From Alteromonas_E sp964230255 (GTDB lineage: Bacteria; Pseudomonadota; Gammaproteobacteria; Enterobacterales; Alteromonadaceae), in contig CAXRGW010000017.1 in NCBI GenBank assembly GCA_964230255.1, positions 1 through 54,970 of the forward strand: a stretch of 54,970 bases of DNA, read 5' to 3'. Below are positions 44,974 to 53,748 of this stretch, in pieces. Below the pieces are notes generated by a model. It made no database searches, was not told the origin of the DNA, and saw only the letters and a list, made by a program, of their open reading frames with translations. Each line of letters opens with the position of its first letter. The stretch's first letter is position 1. Both the position numbers and the translations under genes were made by a program.

Positions 44974-45150
44974 TTGATTCGCTTTTTGGCTTTGATTCCG
45001 ATCACATTGTGTATTGTTTGGATTTTTTATCTAAAATCCAGAGGGTATACCCTTGGTCAAGGTAAGCAGGGTTTTACTTATATTTTATTGTTCTCAGTAG
45101 TGATTGCTTTAGCTTACACACTATTGCTATTTATAACTCAGGATCAATAA
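44974..45150 (+). CDS. Small 58-residue two-helix membrane protein, unknown function
   Basis: A TTG start at 44974 lies 7 bases after GGGAG and opens 58 codons ending in TAA at 45148-45150. The product has a hydrophobic helix (about 3-19, IRFLALIPITLCIVWIFYL), a basic Gly-rich loop (KSRGYTLGQGKQG, 21-33) and a second helix (about 35-54). A strong terminator follows by 1 base, which supports a real gene. I believe similar short proteins occur near dapE in marine gammaproteobacteria, but this is memory and not checked. Function is unknown. Confidence 0.7.
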   Translation: MIRFLALIPITLCIVWIFYLKSRGYTLGQGKQGFTYILLFSVVIALAYTLLLFITQDQ

Positions 45151-45151
45151 A

Positions 45152-45178
45152 AAAGCCCCGCGATAATGGCGGGGCTTT
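45152..45178. terminator. Bidirectional terminator between the 58-residue ORF and ppiD
   Basis: AAAGCCCCGC (45152-45161) pairs with GCGGGGCTTT (45169-45178) around a 7-base loop. On the minus strand it ends in TTTTTT and so serves ppiD well; the plus-strand tail is weaker (TTTCT). Confidence 0.88.
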
Positions 45179-45196
45179 CTAAGAAACTTGTTCAGA

Positions 45197-47086
45197 TTAG
45201 CGGGCAAACACTAGTACATCAGCTTCTGCACGCAATGCATCGACAAACGCCGCATAGTTAGTCTGACTATAAGTCGAGGTCAATCTTTGCTTCAGTGCAT
45301 CAAGTTGAGCTTGGTCTGCATCAGCAGGTGACTCAACACCAATAAGTTTGATAAGCGCTACGTCACCATTGTTTTTAGCTACTGTTGTGACATTCTTATC
45401 TTGCTCAAGGCCCAACGTAAACGCCTGTTCAACAACCTGTAGTCCAGGTGTAGACATCATTCTTGTTAGGTCAGAAAAAGATTCCCACTGCAGCGAATTT
45501 TCTGCTAATTCTGTATCAATTGATTCGTCAGCAAGAAGCTTAGTCAGTAGGCCATCAGCAAACGCCAACGCTTCTTGTTGAGCGCGTTCAGCGCGCAAAG
45601 CAGTTTCTATTTCTTCGCGAACTTCATCAAGTGATTTTGTGCGTTGCGGCTCGTATTGCTCAGCACGCACTACCATTACATGATCATCATCGATTTGGAT
45701 AACGTCAGAATTTACGCCGTCATCGATAATTTCTGAAGAAAACGCAACAGCCATAACTTGCGGGAAGTTTACTTCCGCTGGTGCGGCGCCGTTGGCAAAC
45801 AATTCAGTAGTTTTAACTTCAACACCGGTCGCGCCAGCAACGTCGACTAGGCTATCAGGCATTTCGAATGCCAATTGCGCCATGTCTTGTTGGCGAGCAT
45901 AAAATATACCTGTTGCTTTATCAGTCTCAAGTAACAAACGGATGTCATCTTGAACTTCAGCTAATGGCGAAACGTCTTCTGGTCTGACGTCAGTTAGTTT
46001 GATTATGTGAAAGCCGAAATCAGTTTTGATGACTTCAGTAACATCACCGATGTTCGCTAACGCAAATGCCGCTTCTTCGAAAGCGGGCTCCATAATGTCA
46101 CGACCGAAAAAGTCTAAGTCACCACCTAACTCAGCACTGGCAATATCATCTGATTCAGCTTCTGCTAGCGCAGCGAAATCTTCACCTTCTTGAACGCGCA
46201 CTAACAAGGCGGCAGCTTCAGCTTCAGCAGCCGCTTCATCATCACCTAATTCGACCATTATGTGTGAAACTCGACGTTCTTCTTCAGTCATATAACTGTC
46301 TTCATTCTGAGTGTAATACTCGAGAATCTCGTCTTCAGTGACATCAACGTCACTGAGCAAGTCAGCTACGCGAAGCTCTACATAGGCTAAGCCTACTTTT
46401 TTCTCGGTATCGTATGAATCAAGGTTTGCTTGATAAAACCCGTTGATATCGTCTTCTGACAGCTCGATTGCCTCAGCAAAAGGTTGTGCAGCGACAGTTA
46501 GTACTTCGATATTACGCGTTTGAACTTGGAGTAAATTCGCTTGTTGAATTTCGCTAGGCAACGTAAATTCACTACCTGCTAAAGCGCGGGTCAGTTGATC
46601 GCGTGTCATTTCTGCACGTAAATAGTCGCGGAAACTATTCGGTTGGAAACCGGCTTGCTGAATAATAGCCTGATAACGCTCGTTGTTAAATTGACCACCG
46701 ACTTGGAATTCGGGCATATTGCGAATGGTAGCGCGAATTTGGTCATCGCTAACACGCAGCCCTAACGCTTGCGCTTTTTGCTCAACCAGCTCTTCGCCGA
46801 TCAATCGATCCAAAACGCCTTGGCGGAAGTCTTGCAAATACTCAGGGTTAGCAAAAAGTGCCGCGATGCCCTCACCAAACTGAGACTCTAGGCGATTGCG
46901 TTCGGCTTGATACGCGCGCTCTAACGTATTCTGTTGGATTTCAACACCATTAACTGAAGCGACTGCGGTTTCGGTCGAGCCAGTTAAATAACTACCCACT
47001 CCCGCAAACACAAAGCTCAAGACTATCAAGGCAATAATTACCATTGCCCAAGGCCCTTGAGCACCTTCTCTAATTCTTTCTAACAT
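45197..47086 (-). CDS. ppiD: Periplasmic folding chaperone PpiD (SurA_N / parvulin)
   Basis: The 629-residue protein has a single N-terminal membrane anchor (AMVIIALIVLSFVFAGVGSYL, about 14-34). The SurA-like chaperone region is about 40-235. The parvulin domain (about 265-360) is ERRVSHIMVELGDDEAAAE ... DLDFFGRDIMEPAFEEAAFAL ... DFGFHIIKLTDV. It faces the periplasm and helps outer-membrane proteins fold. Own promoter and terminators bound it, though it follows hupB as in E. coli. Confidence 0.95.
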   Translation of the reverse strand: MLERIREGAQGPWAMVIIALIVLSFVFAGVGSYLTGSTETAVASVNGVEIQQNTLERAYQAERNRLESQFGEGIAALFANPEYLQDFRQGVLDRLIGEELVEQKAQALGLRVSDDQIRATIRNMPEFQVGGQFNNERYQAIIQQAGFQPNSFRDYLRAEMTRDQLTRALAGSEFTLPSEIQQANLLQVQTRNIEVLTVAAQPFAEAIELSEDDINGFYQANLDSYDTEKKVGLAYVELRVADLLSDVDVTEDEILEYYTQNEDSYMTEEERRVSHIMVELGDDEAAAEAEAAALLVRVQEGEDFAALAEAESDDIASAELGGDLDFFGRDIMEPAFEEAAFALANIGDVTEVIKTDFGFHIIKLTDVRPEDVSPLAEVQDDIRLLLETDKATGIFYARQQDMAQLAFEMPDSLVDVAGATGVEVKTTELFANGAAPAEVNFPQVMAVAFSSEIIDDGVNSDVIQIDDDHVMVVRAEQYEPQRTKSLDEVREEIETALRAERAQQEALAFADGLLTKLLADESIDTELAENSLQWESFSDLTRMMSTPGLQVVEQAFTLGLEQDKNVTTVAKNNGDVALIKLIGVESPADADQAQLDALKQRLTSTYSQTNYAAFVDALRAEADVLVFAR

Positions 47087-47163
47087 GGCCTAGAAACTCT
47101 CCATAACACCATTAACTGCGTCTATCTATGAACAACGCGTGGATTTATATTTTTCGGGCGCGA

Positions 47164-47191
47164 ATTATACCGCAATTAGAAAATATCTCGA
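47164..47191 (-). promoter_or_regulatory. Sigma-70-type promoter of ppiD
   Basis: On the minus strand TCGAGA (47191-47186), 16 bases and a perfect TATAAT (47169-47164). The predicted leader is about 70 bases. The -35 box is weak (4 of 6). Confidence 0.55.
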
Positions 47192-47262
47192 CAGCTTATT
47201 TCAATAAGCGGCAACGAAAATGCGCCGATTGGCGAGTGACTGCTGAATATTTATTTGCAGAT

Positions 47263-47293
47263 AAAAAAAGCCCCTGACTTTGTCAGGGGCTTT
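47263..47293 (-). terminator. Rho-independent terminator of hupB
   Basis: On the minus strand AAAGCCCCTGAC and GTCAGGGGCTTT arms (12 bp, loop of 3) are followed by TTTTTTT. It starts 26 bases after the hupB stop and separates hupB from ppiD. Confidence 0.92.
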
Positions 47294-47318
47294 CGTACGC
47301 AATACTTAATACGGTGTA

Positions 47319-47591
47319 TTAGTTACATGCATCTTTAAGAGCTTTACCAGCTTTAAAAGATGGAACTTTCGCAGCTGCGATTTGAATTGTTTGGCCAGTT
47401 TGTGGGTTACGACCACTACGAGCTGCACGCTCGCGTACTGAGAAAGTACCAAAACCAACAAGTGCTACTTGATCACCATCTTTCAATGCTGCAGTCACAG
47501 CGTCTGTGAAAGCGTCTAGAGCACGTCCTGCCGCTGCTTTTGAAATATCTGCACTAGCAGCAATGGTGTCAATGAGTTGAGACTTGTTCAC
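47319..47591 (-). CDS. hupB: DNA-binding protein HU-beta
   Basis: Starting at GTG 47591 (MNKSQLIDTIAASADISKAA) it has exactly the 90 residues of HU-beta. VALVGFGTFSVRERAARSGRNPQTG contains the DNA-gripping arm, and the C terminus KVPSFKAGKALKDACN is near-identical to E. coli apart from a Cys before the final Asn. GTG is preceded by AAGGGG at 8 bases. The longer frame from 47675 overlaps the promoter and is rejected. HU compacts and bends DNA. Confidence 0.97.
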   Translation of the reverse strand: MNKSQLIDTIAASADISKAAAGRALDAFTDAVTAALKDGDQVALVGFGTFSVRERAARSGRNPQTGQTIQIAAAKVPSFKAGKALKDACN

Positions 47592-47902
47592 AATAAGATC
47601 CCCTTCGGTTGTTATTTTTGTGAGGCAAAACCGTTTTTGCCAAGTTGTTATAGCAAGCCTGATGAATAACATCAAGCATCTGTTTACAATTTATTAACTT
47701 GTTTCGAGTAAGCTGCCACCCCTTTGGTGGCAAAGGCTAGAAGCGAATACCCATTAAAGGTATCACAACTATTTGCAGTGTGAAGCTATATTCGTTAAAA
47801 AAGTGCAAAAAAATAGCCATCGCCGGTTACTTTTTAACCACCCCATACCCAAGCGCCCAATTTACGGGCACTTTGAACATGTTTGGCGGTCTTAAACTAC
47901 TA
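47592..47902. other. lon-hupB intergenic region
   Basis: The 311 bases hold the hupB promoter and leader (47592-47675) and an imperfect hairpin TGCCACC/GGTGGCA (47714-47732). A weak GGTTA/TAACC hairpin (near 47825-47839) lies 11 bases from a run of seven Ts at 47807-47813 on the minus strand, possibly the lon terminator. I see no gene in it. Confidence 0.4.
47647..47675 (-). promoter_or_regulatory. Sigma-70-type promoter of hupB
   Basis: On the minus strand TTGATG (47675-47670), 17 bases and TATAAC (47652-47647). The predicted leader to GTG 47591 is about 49 bases. The match is 4 of 6 and 5 of 6. Confidence 0.65.
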
Positions 47903-50254
47903 TCATTCGGCCGCTACAGAAAACGACTCTACAGGTTCTTGCAAAGCAATATCGAGTACTTCGTCAATCCAGCGTACAGGGTGAATTGACAAATCTTTCT
48001 TCACATTCTCGGGGATTTCTTCCAAGTCACGCTCATTCTCGTGCGGAATAACCACCGTTTTAATCCCACCGCGATGAGCTGCTAATAACTTTTCTTTCAA
48101 GCCGCCAATTGCCAATACTTCGCCGCGCAAAGTAATCTCGCCGGTCATTGCTACGTCGCACTTCACTGGGTTACCGGTTAAACAAGAAACCAATGCTGTA
48201 CACATACCTATACCAGCACTCGGTCCATCTTTCGGTGTTGCACCTTCAGGTACGTGCACATGGATATCGCGTTTCTCATGAAAATCATTATTGATCCGCA
48301 ACTTCTCCGCTCGACTGCGTACCACGGTCATGGCAGTCTTGATCGACTCTTGCATAACGTCGCCTAGCGAGCCGGTAAAGGTCATTTTGCCTTTACCAAT
48401 CACTGAAGTTGTTTCAATGGTAAGTAAATCACCACCGACTTGCGTCCAAGCTAATCCGGTAACTTGACCAATTTGGTTTTGCTTATCAGCCTTACCATAG
48501 TCAAAGCGCTGTACCCCAAGATATTCTTTTAAGTTATCTTGGGTTACAACGACCTTACCGGCGTTTTCATTAAGCAGGATATGTTTAACAGCCTTACGAC
48601 AAACCTTGGAAACTTCTCTTTCTAAGCTACGCACACCTGCTTCTCTCGTGTAATAACGAATCATACCGAGAATCGCCGAATCCATGATTTCCAATTCGTC
48701 GTTTTTGAGACCATTGCGTTCAATCTGTTTGGACACTAAGTGGCGCTGTGCGATGTTCAACTTTTCGTCTTCGGTATAACCGGATAGACGAATCACTTCC
48801 ATACGGTCCAACAATGGACCCGGAATGTTCATACTGTTCGATGTTGCAACAAACATTACGTCGGATAAGTCGTAGTCGACTTCCAAGTAATGATCACTGA
48901 AACTGCTGTTTTGCTCAGGATCAAGCACCTCTAGCAATGCAGAACTAGGATCACCGCGCATATCAGAAGACATTTTGTCGATTTCATCCAATAAAAACAG
49001 GGGGTTCTTAACGCCGACTTTTGACATCTTTTGAATCAACTTACCCGGCATAGAGCCAATGTAAGTCCGACGGTGCCCACGAATTTCAGCTTCATCACGA
49101 ACGCCCCCCAATGCCATGCGGACGTATTTGCGACCAGTCGCTTTTGCGATCGATTGACCCAGGGACGTTTTACCGACACCAGGAGGGCCCACCAAACAGA
49201 GAATAGGACCTTTGAGTTTCTTTACACGCTGCTGCACGGCGAGGTATTCGATGATGCGTTCTTTAACCTTCTCCAAACCGTAGTGATCCGAATCCAGAAT
49301 TTTCTCAGCTTTACCCAAATCCTTTTTAACTGCAGAACGCTTATGCCATGGAACACCAGTTAACCAATCAATATAACTGCGCACAACTGTTGCCTCAGCC
49401 GACATAGGCGACATCATCTTGAGTTTCTTGAGCTCCGCAACGGCTTTATCTTTGGCCTCTTCAGGCATTTTTGCTTCGTCGATTTTTTTATTCAGCGCTT
49501 CAAATTCGTCTGGCGCCTCGTCTAGCTCGCCAAGTTCTTTCTGTATGGCTTTCATCTGCTCATTCAGATAGTACTCACGCTGACTTTTCTCCATCTGCTT
49601 TTTCACGCGCGTGCGAATTTTCTTTTCCACTTGTAGCACGTCAATTTCGCCTTCCATAAGCGCCATCAAATATTCAATACGCTCATTGACACCAGCCATT
49701 TCTAATACTTTTTGTTTCTCCGCTAACTTCAGCGGCATGTGCGCAGCCATGGTATCAGCCAAACGCGCCGCGTCTTCGATACCGTTTAACGAAGTAAGTA
49801 CTTCCGGTGGGATTTTTTTGTTGAGTTTTACGTAGCCTTCGAATTGGTTTACCGCTGAGCGAATTAAAACGTCTTGCTCTCCTTCTGGGATAGCTTCACC
49901 AACAACCTGCTCTACGTCTGCAGCGAAATAAGGCTCAGTCCTACTTAGACCATCAACCTGACCGCGGACATTCCCCTCAACCAAAACTTTGACGGTACCA
50001 TCGGGTAATTTTAATAGTTGCAATATGGTGGCCACAGTACCAACATTGTAGATATCGTCCTGAGCGGGCTCATCTACGCCAGCATCTTTTTGTGCCACAA
50101 GGAAGATTTGTTTGTCATTGGCCATTGCTGTATCAAGACAACGAATCGATTTTTCTCGCCCTACAAACAGCGGTATAACCATATGCGGATAAACCACGAC
50201 ATCGCGCAACGCCAACACTGGCATTTCAATACGCTGTGATTGCTCTTTTGACAT
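47903..50254 (-). CDS. lon: ATP-dependent protease Lon
   Basis: The 783-residue protease has the substrate-binding N domain (about 10-200), Walker A GPPGVGKT (356-363) and Walker B LFLLDEIDKM. The catalytic domain has the nucleophile Ser in DGPSAGIGM (about residue 680) and the Lys about 40 residues later. It degrades misfolded and regulatory proteins. A sigma-32-type promoter is placed right before it, so heat induction is expected. Length matches E. coli (784). It follows clpX, which has its own terminator. Confidence 0.98.
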   Translation of the reverse strand: MSKEQSQRIEMPVLALRDVVVYPHMVIPLFVGREKSIRCLDTAMANDKQIFLVAQKDAGVDEPAQDDIYNVGTVATILQLLKLPDGTVKVLVEGNVRGQVDGLSRTEPYFAADVEQVVGEAIPEGEQDVLIRSAVNQFEGYVKLNKKIPPEVLTSLNGIEDAARLADTMAAHMPLKLAEKQKVLEMAGVNERIEYLMALMEGEIDVLQVEKKIRTRVKKQMEKSQREYYLNEQMKAIQKELGELDEAPDEFEALNKKIDEAKMPEEAKDKAVAELKKLKMMSPMSAEATVVRSYIDWLTGVPWHKRSAVKKDLGKAEKILDSDHYGLEKVKERIIEYLAVQQRVKKLKGPILCLVGPPGVGKTSLGQSIAKATGRKYVRMALGGVRDEAEIRGHRRTYIGSMPGKLIQKMSKVGVKNPLFLLDEIDKMSSDMRGDPSSALLEVLDPEQNSSFSDHYLEVDYDLSDVMFVATSNSMNIPGPLLDRMEVIRLSGYTEDEKLNIAQRHLVSKQIERNGLKNDELEIMDSAILGMIRYYTREAGVRSLEREVSKVCRKAVKHILLNENAGKVVVTQDNLKEYLGVQRFDYGKADKQNQIGQVTGLAWTQVGGDLLTIETTSVIGKGKMTFTGSLGDVMQESIKTAMTVVRSRAEKLRINNDFHEKRDIHVHVPEGATPKDGPSAGIGMCTALVSCLTGNPVKCDVAMTGEITLRGEVLAIGGLKEKLLAAHRGGIKTVVIPHENERDLEEIPENVKKDLSIHPVRWIDEVLDIALQEPVESFSVAAE

Positions 50255-50283
50255 GCTTTTTCTCGTAAACTACTTATCGGGTT

Positions 50284-50312
50284 TATATGGGGCTTGGGAT
50301 GTAAAGTTCAAT
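50284..50312 (-). promoter_or_regulatory. Sigma-32 (heat shock) promoter of lon
   Basis: On the minus strand ATTGAAC (50312-50306), 13 bases and CCCCATATA (50292-50284). Consensus is CTTGAAA, 13-15 bases, CCCCATNTA, so the -10 is perfect. The predicted start is about 23 bases before the lon ATG. Confidence 0.82.
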
Positions 50313-50342
50313 CACCCCACAGTGATTTGTTCTTTATACATC

Positions 50343-50370
50343 AAAAAAGGCCCGTTGCTGGGCCTTTTTT
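50343..50370 (-). terminator. Rho-independent terminator of clpX
   Basis: AAAAAAGGCCC (50343-50353) and GGGCCTTTTTT (50360-50370) form an 11-bp stem with a 6-base loop, giving T runs on both strands. It lies 10 bases after the clpX coding end. Confidence 0.92.
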
Positions 50371-50379
50371 AAACGAGTG

Positions 50380-51654
50380 TTACTCTGATGCTGCTTTCTT
50401 GTCTTGAGAATCGTAAATCAAGATAGGCTTGGATTCACCTTTAATGACCGATTCATCGATAACAACTTTGCTGACATCATTCATTGAAGGTAAGTCATAC
50501 ATGGTATCGAGCAAGACAGCTTCAACGATTGAGCGCAAACCACGGGCGCCGGTCTTGCGTTGCATCGCCTTGCTGGCAATTGCGTGTAAGGCATCATCGC
50601 GAAACTCTAATTCAGTGTCCTCAATGGCAAACAATGCCGCATATTGTTTAGTAATGGCATTTTTGGGTTCGCGAAGGATTTGGATCAGTGCTTCTTCATT
50701 CAGCTCTTCTAAACTAGTCACTACAGGTAGGCGCCCAATAAACTCTGGAATCAAACCGTACTTCACTAGGTCCTCTGGCTCTACCTTACGGAATAGCTCA
50801 GTGAGCTTCTTCTTATCGCCTGCATCCTTAACCTTGGCACCAAAACCTATGCCGGTTCCAGTATGTGCGCGTTGCTCAATAACTTTATCTAAGCCCGCAA
50901 ATGCACCACCACAGATGAATAGAATCTTTGACGTGTCTACCTGCAAAAATTCTTGCTGAGGATGCTTTCGACCACCTTGCGGGGGAACTGATGCGATCGT
51001 ACCTTCAATCAATTTGAGTAGCGCTTGCTGAACGCCTTCACCCGACACATCTCGCGTGATTGATGGATTATCTGACTTGCGCGAGATCTTATCGATTTCA
51101 TCAATATACACGATACCGCGCTGCGCTTTTTCAACGTCATAGTCGCATTTTTGCAGCAGCTTCTGAATGATGTTCTCGACGTCTTCGCCCACATAACCCG
51201 CTTCGGTTAATGTCGTAGCATCGGCCATAGTAAACGGTACATCGAGTAAACGCGCTAACGTTTCTGCCAGCAGGGTTTTACCACTGCCGGTTGGACCGAT
51301 TAGCAGGATGTTACTCTTACCTAATTCTACGCCCTCGTGGACATCACCATTGCGCAAACGCTTATAGTGATTGTAAACCGCAACCGACAATACTTTTTTA
51401 GCATGCTCTTGACCAATAACGTAGTCATCGAGATGAGCGTGAATTTCGTGTGGCTTAGGCAGCGAGTCTTGTTGCTGCTTTGGTGCAATTTCCTTGATTT
51501 CTTCGCGAATAATGTCGTTGCATAATTCAACACACTCATCGCAAATAAATACTGAGGGCCCAGCAATCAGTTTGCGAACTTCATGTTGGCTCTTCCCACA
51601 AAATGAACAGTACAGTAATTTATTATCACTATCACCGTTTTGCTTGTCTGTCAT
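50380..51654 (-). CDS. clpX: ATP-dependent Clp protease ATP-binding subunit ClpX
   Basis: The 424-residue AAA+ unfoldase has the N-terminal zinc site (Cys16, 19, 38, 41) for substrates and SspB. It has Walker A GPTGSGKT, the pore loop GYVGEDVE and Walker B IVYIDEIDK. Length equals E. coli ClpX (424). It feeds proteins to ClpP, encoded 61 bases upstream. A hairpin-forming inverted repeat (51680-51697) lies in the clpP-clpX gap. Confidence 0.98.
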   Translation of the reverse strand: MTDKQNGDSDNKLLYCSFCGKSQHEVRKLIAGPSVFICDECVELCNDIIREEIKEIAPKQQQDSLPKPHEIHAHLDDYVIGQEHAKKVLSVAVYNHYKRLRNGDVHEGVELGKSNILLIGPTGSGKTLLAETLARLLDVPFTMADATTLTEAGYVGEDVENIIQKLLQKCDYDVEKAQRGIVYIDEIDKISRKSDNPSITRDVSGEGVQQALLKLIEGTIASVPPQGGRKHPQQEFLQVDTSKILFICGGAFAGLDKVIEQRAHTGTGIGFGAKVKDAGDKKKLTELFRKVEPEDLVKYGLIPEFIGRLPVVTSLEELNEEALIQILREPKNAITKQYAALFAIEDTELEFRDDALHAIASKAMQRKTGARGLRSIVEAVLLDTMYDLPSMNDVSKVVIDESVIKGESKPILIYDSQDKKAASE

Positions 51655-51679
51655 TTATAGATTGCCTCTGTGCTTCTAC

Positions 51680-51697
51680 GAGTAAAATATATTACTC
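51680..51697. promoter_or_regulatory. Inverted repeat in the clpP-clpX gap
   Basis: GAGTAA (51680-51685) and TTACTC (51692-51697) flank six A/T bases, 26-43 bases before the clpX start. Could be an operator or a leader hairpin; function not shown. Confidence 0.3.
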
Positions 51698-51715
51698 AAT
51701 AATCAGTCTAGTGGA

Positions 51716-52339
51716 TTAACCGTTTAACGCGTCATCTCGGCTAGATAATACTTTGTCAATTAAACCATATTCCATGGCTTCCGTCGCACTTAAAAAATTA
51801 TCGCGATCGGTATCTTGAGCAACTTTCTCATAAGGTTGCCCCGTGTGGTCTGCCATCAAGTGATTCATTTTCTCTTTAATAGACAGGATTTCTTTGGCAT
51901 GAATTTCAAAATCAGACGCTTGCCCTTGGAAGCCACCTAATGGTTGATGAATCATTACGCGTGAGTTGCGCAAACAATAACGCTTACCTTTGGCACCACC
52001 AGATAACAAGAATGCCCCCATACTAGCGGCTTGTCCAACACATACAGTGCTCACGTCAGGCTTGATAAAATTCATCGTATCGTAAATCGCCATGCCCGCA
52101 GTCACTGAACCACCCGGAGAATTAATATATAAGTAAATATCTTTCTCTGGGTTTTCCGCTTCTAAAAACAGCATTTGCGCAACAATTAAATTAGCCATGT
52201 GGTCTTCAACCTGACCTACAAGGAAAATTACATTCTCCTTTAATAAGCGCGAGTAAATATCATATGAGCGCTCACCTTTGGACGTTTGCTCAACGACCAT
52301 TGGAACTAAAGCGTTGGTCGGATCAAAAGTGTTATTCAT
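51716..52339 (-). CDS. clpP: ATP-dependent Clp protease proteolytic subunit
   Basis: The 207-residue serine protease has the triad Ser106 (GQAASMGAF), His131 (RVMIHQPLGG) and Asp180 (TDRDNFLS). YINSPGGSVTAGMAIYD is also typical. It starts with a pro-peptide of about 8-13 residues, as in E. coli. It forms the degradation chamber for ClpX. It begins only 29 bases after the tig terminator's T run, so any own promoter must lie in or before that hairpin. Confidence 0.98.
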   Translation of the reverse strand: MNNTFDPTNALVPMVVEQTSKGERSYDIYSRLLKENVIFLVGQVEDHMANLIVAQMLFLEAENPEKDIYLYINSPGGSVTAGMAIYDTMNFIKPDVSTVCVGQAASMGAFLLSGGAKGKRYCLRNSRVMIHQPLGGFQGQASDFEIHAKEILSIKEKMNHLMADHTGQPYEKVAQDTDRDNFLSATEAMEYGLIDKVLSSRDDALNG

Positions 52340-52368
52340 GCCGAAGAGACCTTATTATTTATATTGAA

Positions 52369-52400
52369 GAAAAAAAAAATGCTCGGAAAGTTCCGAGCAT
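52369..52400 (-). terminator. Terminator of tig (before clpP)
   Basis: On the minus strand ATGCTCGGAA and TTCCGAGCAT (52400-52391 and 52388-52379) form a 10-bp stem with a minimal loop, followed by a run of nine or ten Ts. It lies in the tig-clpP gap, so some readthrough may feed clpP. Confidence 0.85.
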
Positions 52401-52443
52401 TTAATCAGTAGCTGACTATAAAAGTCAATCAAAGACGACGCGA

Positions 52444-53748
52444 TTAAGCTTGTTTGTTCATGATCTCGTCAAATGCCTTTTTAACCTCTTTGGTTTTAGC
52501 ATTTGCAGCAATCCATTCAATCGCTTGCTCTTCTAGTGCAACGTTGTTCATTTGTTGCATTAGTTCTTCGTTCGCCTTGTAGTACTCAACAACTTCCGTT
52601 GGATCTTCATACGCAGAAGCCATTGATTCGATCAACGCTTCGACGCGCTCAGATTCCACTTGAAGCTCTTGTTGCTTAATGACTTCGCCTAACAACAGGC
52701 CCACAGAAACACGACGTTTAGCGTTATCCATGAACAAATCTGCCGGTAGTTCTGGAAGGTTTTGGCCTTGACCTTGCTGCTCAAAACGTTGCTTCGCTTG
52801 TTCGCGCAATGCGTCAACTTCTTGATCAACCAACGCTTGTGGCAAATCGATTTCGTTCTTCTCAAGTAGCGCTGCAATAACGTTTTCTTTCAATTGCGCT
52901 TTCAATGTTTGGTCTAGCTCGCGCTGCATGTTCTTGCGAACTTCATCGCGCAATGCGTCAACACCGCCCTCTTCTACACCGAACAACTTAGCAAAGTCAT
53001 CGTTGACTTTTGGTAACGCTTGGCCTTCAACTTTCTTAACGCTTATCGCGAAGCTAGCAGCCTTACCTTTAAGCGCTTCAGCGTGGTAATCTTCAGGGAA
53101 AGTAACTTCAGTAACAACCTCTTCACCTTTCTTCGCGCCAACCAAGCCTTTCTCGAAGCCAGGGATCATGCGGTCTTTACCAAGCTCTAAGGTAAAGTCT
53201 TCAGCTTTACCACCTTCGAATTCCTCGCCGTCAATAGTACCAACGAAGTCGATCACTACGCGGTCATCTTTCTTCGCTTTACGCTTAACCTCTTTCCATT
53301 CAGCATGTTGCTTTTGAAGAGTTACCATCATGTTATCGAGATCTTTGTCTTCGATCTCAACCACAGGCTTTTCAACCTTCATCTTATCAACGTCTTTAAC
53401 TTCAATTTCTGGGTAAACTTCAAAAGATGCCACGAAAGAGAAATCTTCGCCGTCTTTATCGTTTTTCAACTCAAACGCTGGATAACCGGCAGGGGTAATT
53501 TTTTCCTGCATAATCGCTTCGTAGAAATTGCGTTGCATTACATCTGATGCGACTTCTTGGCGCACTGCAGTTCCATAGCGTTTTTTGATTACAGATACCG
53601 GTACTTTTCCAGGACGGAAACCATTAATACGTTGTGTTTTCGCCAATTGCTGTAGGCGAGATTTAACTGCACTGTCGATTGCATCAGCAGGAACAGTGAT
53701 AGTAAGACGGCGTTGTAAACCTTCAGTCGTCTCAACAGAAACTTGCAT
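52444..53748 (-). CDS. tig: Trigger factor
   Basis: The 434-residue ribosome-bound chaperone has the ribosome-docking signature GFRPGKVPVSVIKKRYG (about residues 43-59). The FKBP-like isomerase domain (about 150-245) contains DRVVIDFVGTIDGEEFEGGKAEDF, and the C-terminal helical arms follow. It meets nascent chains at the tunnel exit. It heads the tig-clpP-clpX-lon-hupB-ppiD cluster. An ISAs1-type element lies about 185 bases upstream on the opposite strand. Confidence 0.97.
   Translation of the reverse strand: MQVSVETTEGLQRRLTITVPADAIDSAVKSRLQQLAKTQRINGFRPGKVPVSVIKKRYGTAVRQEVASDVMQRNFYEAIMQEKITPAGYPAFELKNDKDGEDFSFVASFEVYPEIEVKDVDKMKVEKPVVEIEDKDLDNMMVTLQKQHAEWKEVKRKAKKDDRVVIDFVGTIDGEEFEGGKAEDFTLELGKDRMIPGFEKGLVGAKKGEEVVTEVTFPEDYHAEALKGKAASFAISVKKVEGQALPKVNDDFAKLFGVEEGGVDALRDEVRKNMQRELDQTLKAQLKENVIAALLEKNEIDLPQALVDQEVDALREQAKQRFEQQGQGQNLPELPADLFMDNAKRRVSVGLLLGEVIKQQELQVESERVEALIESMASAYEDPTEVVEYYKANEELMQQMNNVALEEQAIEWIAANAKTKEVKKAFDEIMNKQA

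Noticed and set aside
44787..45065. 92-codon plus-strand frame overlapping the 58-residue ORF
   Set aside because: It reads through the ribosome site of the small ORF in another frame, is rich in Cys/Ser with no recognisable fold, and has no Shine-Dalgarno; the 58-residue frame has one and a terminator right after it.
47592..47675. 28-residue N-terminal extension of hupB
   Set aside because: It covers the hupB promoter and leader; GTG 47591 gives the exact 90-residue family length with AAGGGG upstream.
47714..47732. TGCCACC/GGTGGCA hairpin as the lon terminator
   Set aside because: No T run on either strand; kept only as structure in the lon-hupB gap.
47780..47989. Plus-strand open frame of 69 codons over the lon 3' end
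   Set aside because: It runs antisense into lon, with no ribosome site or recognisable features.
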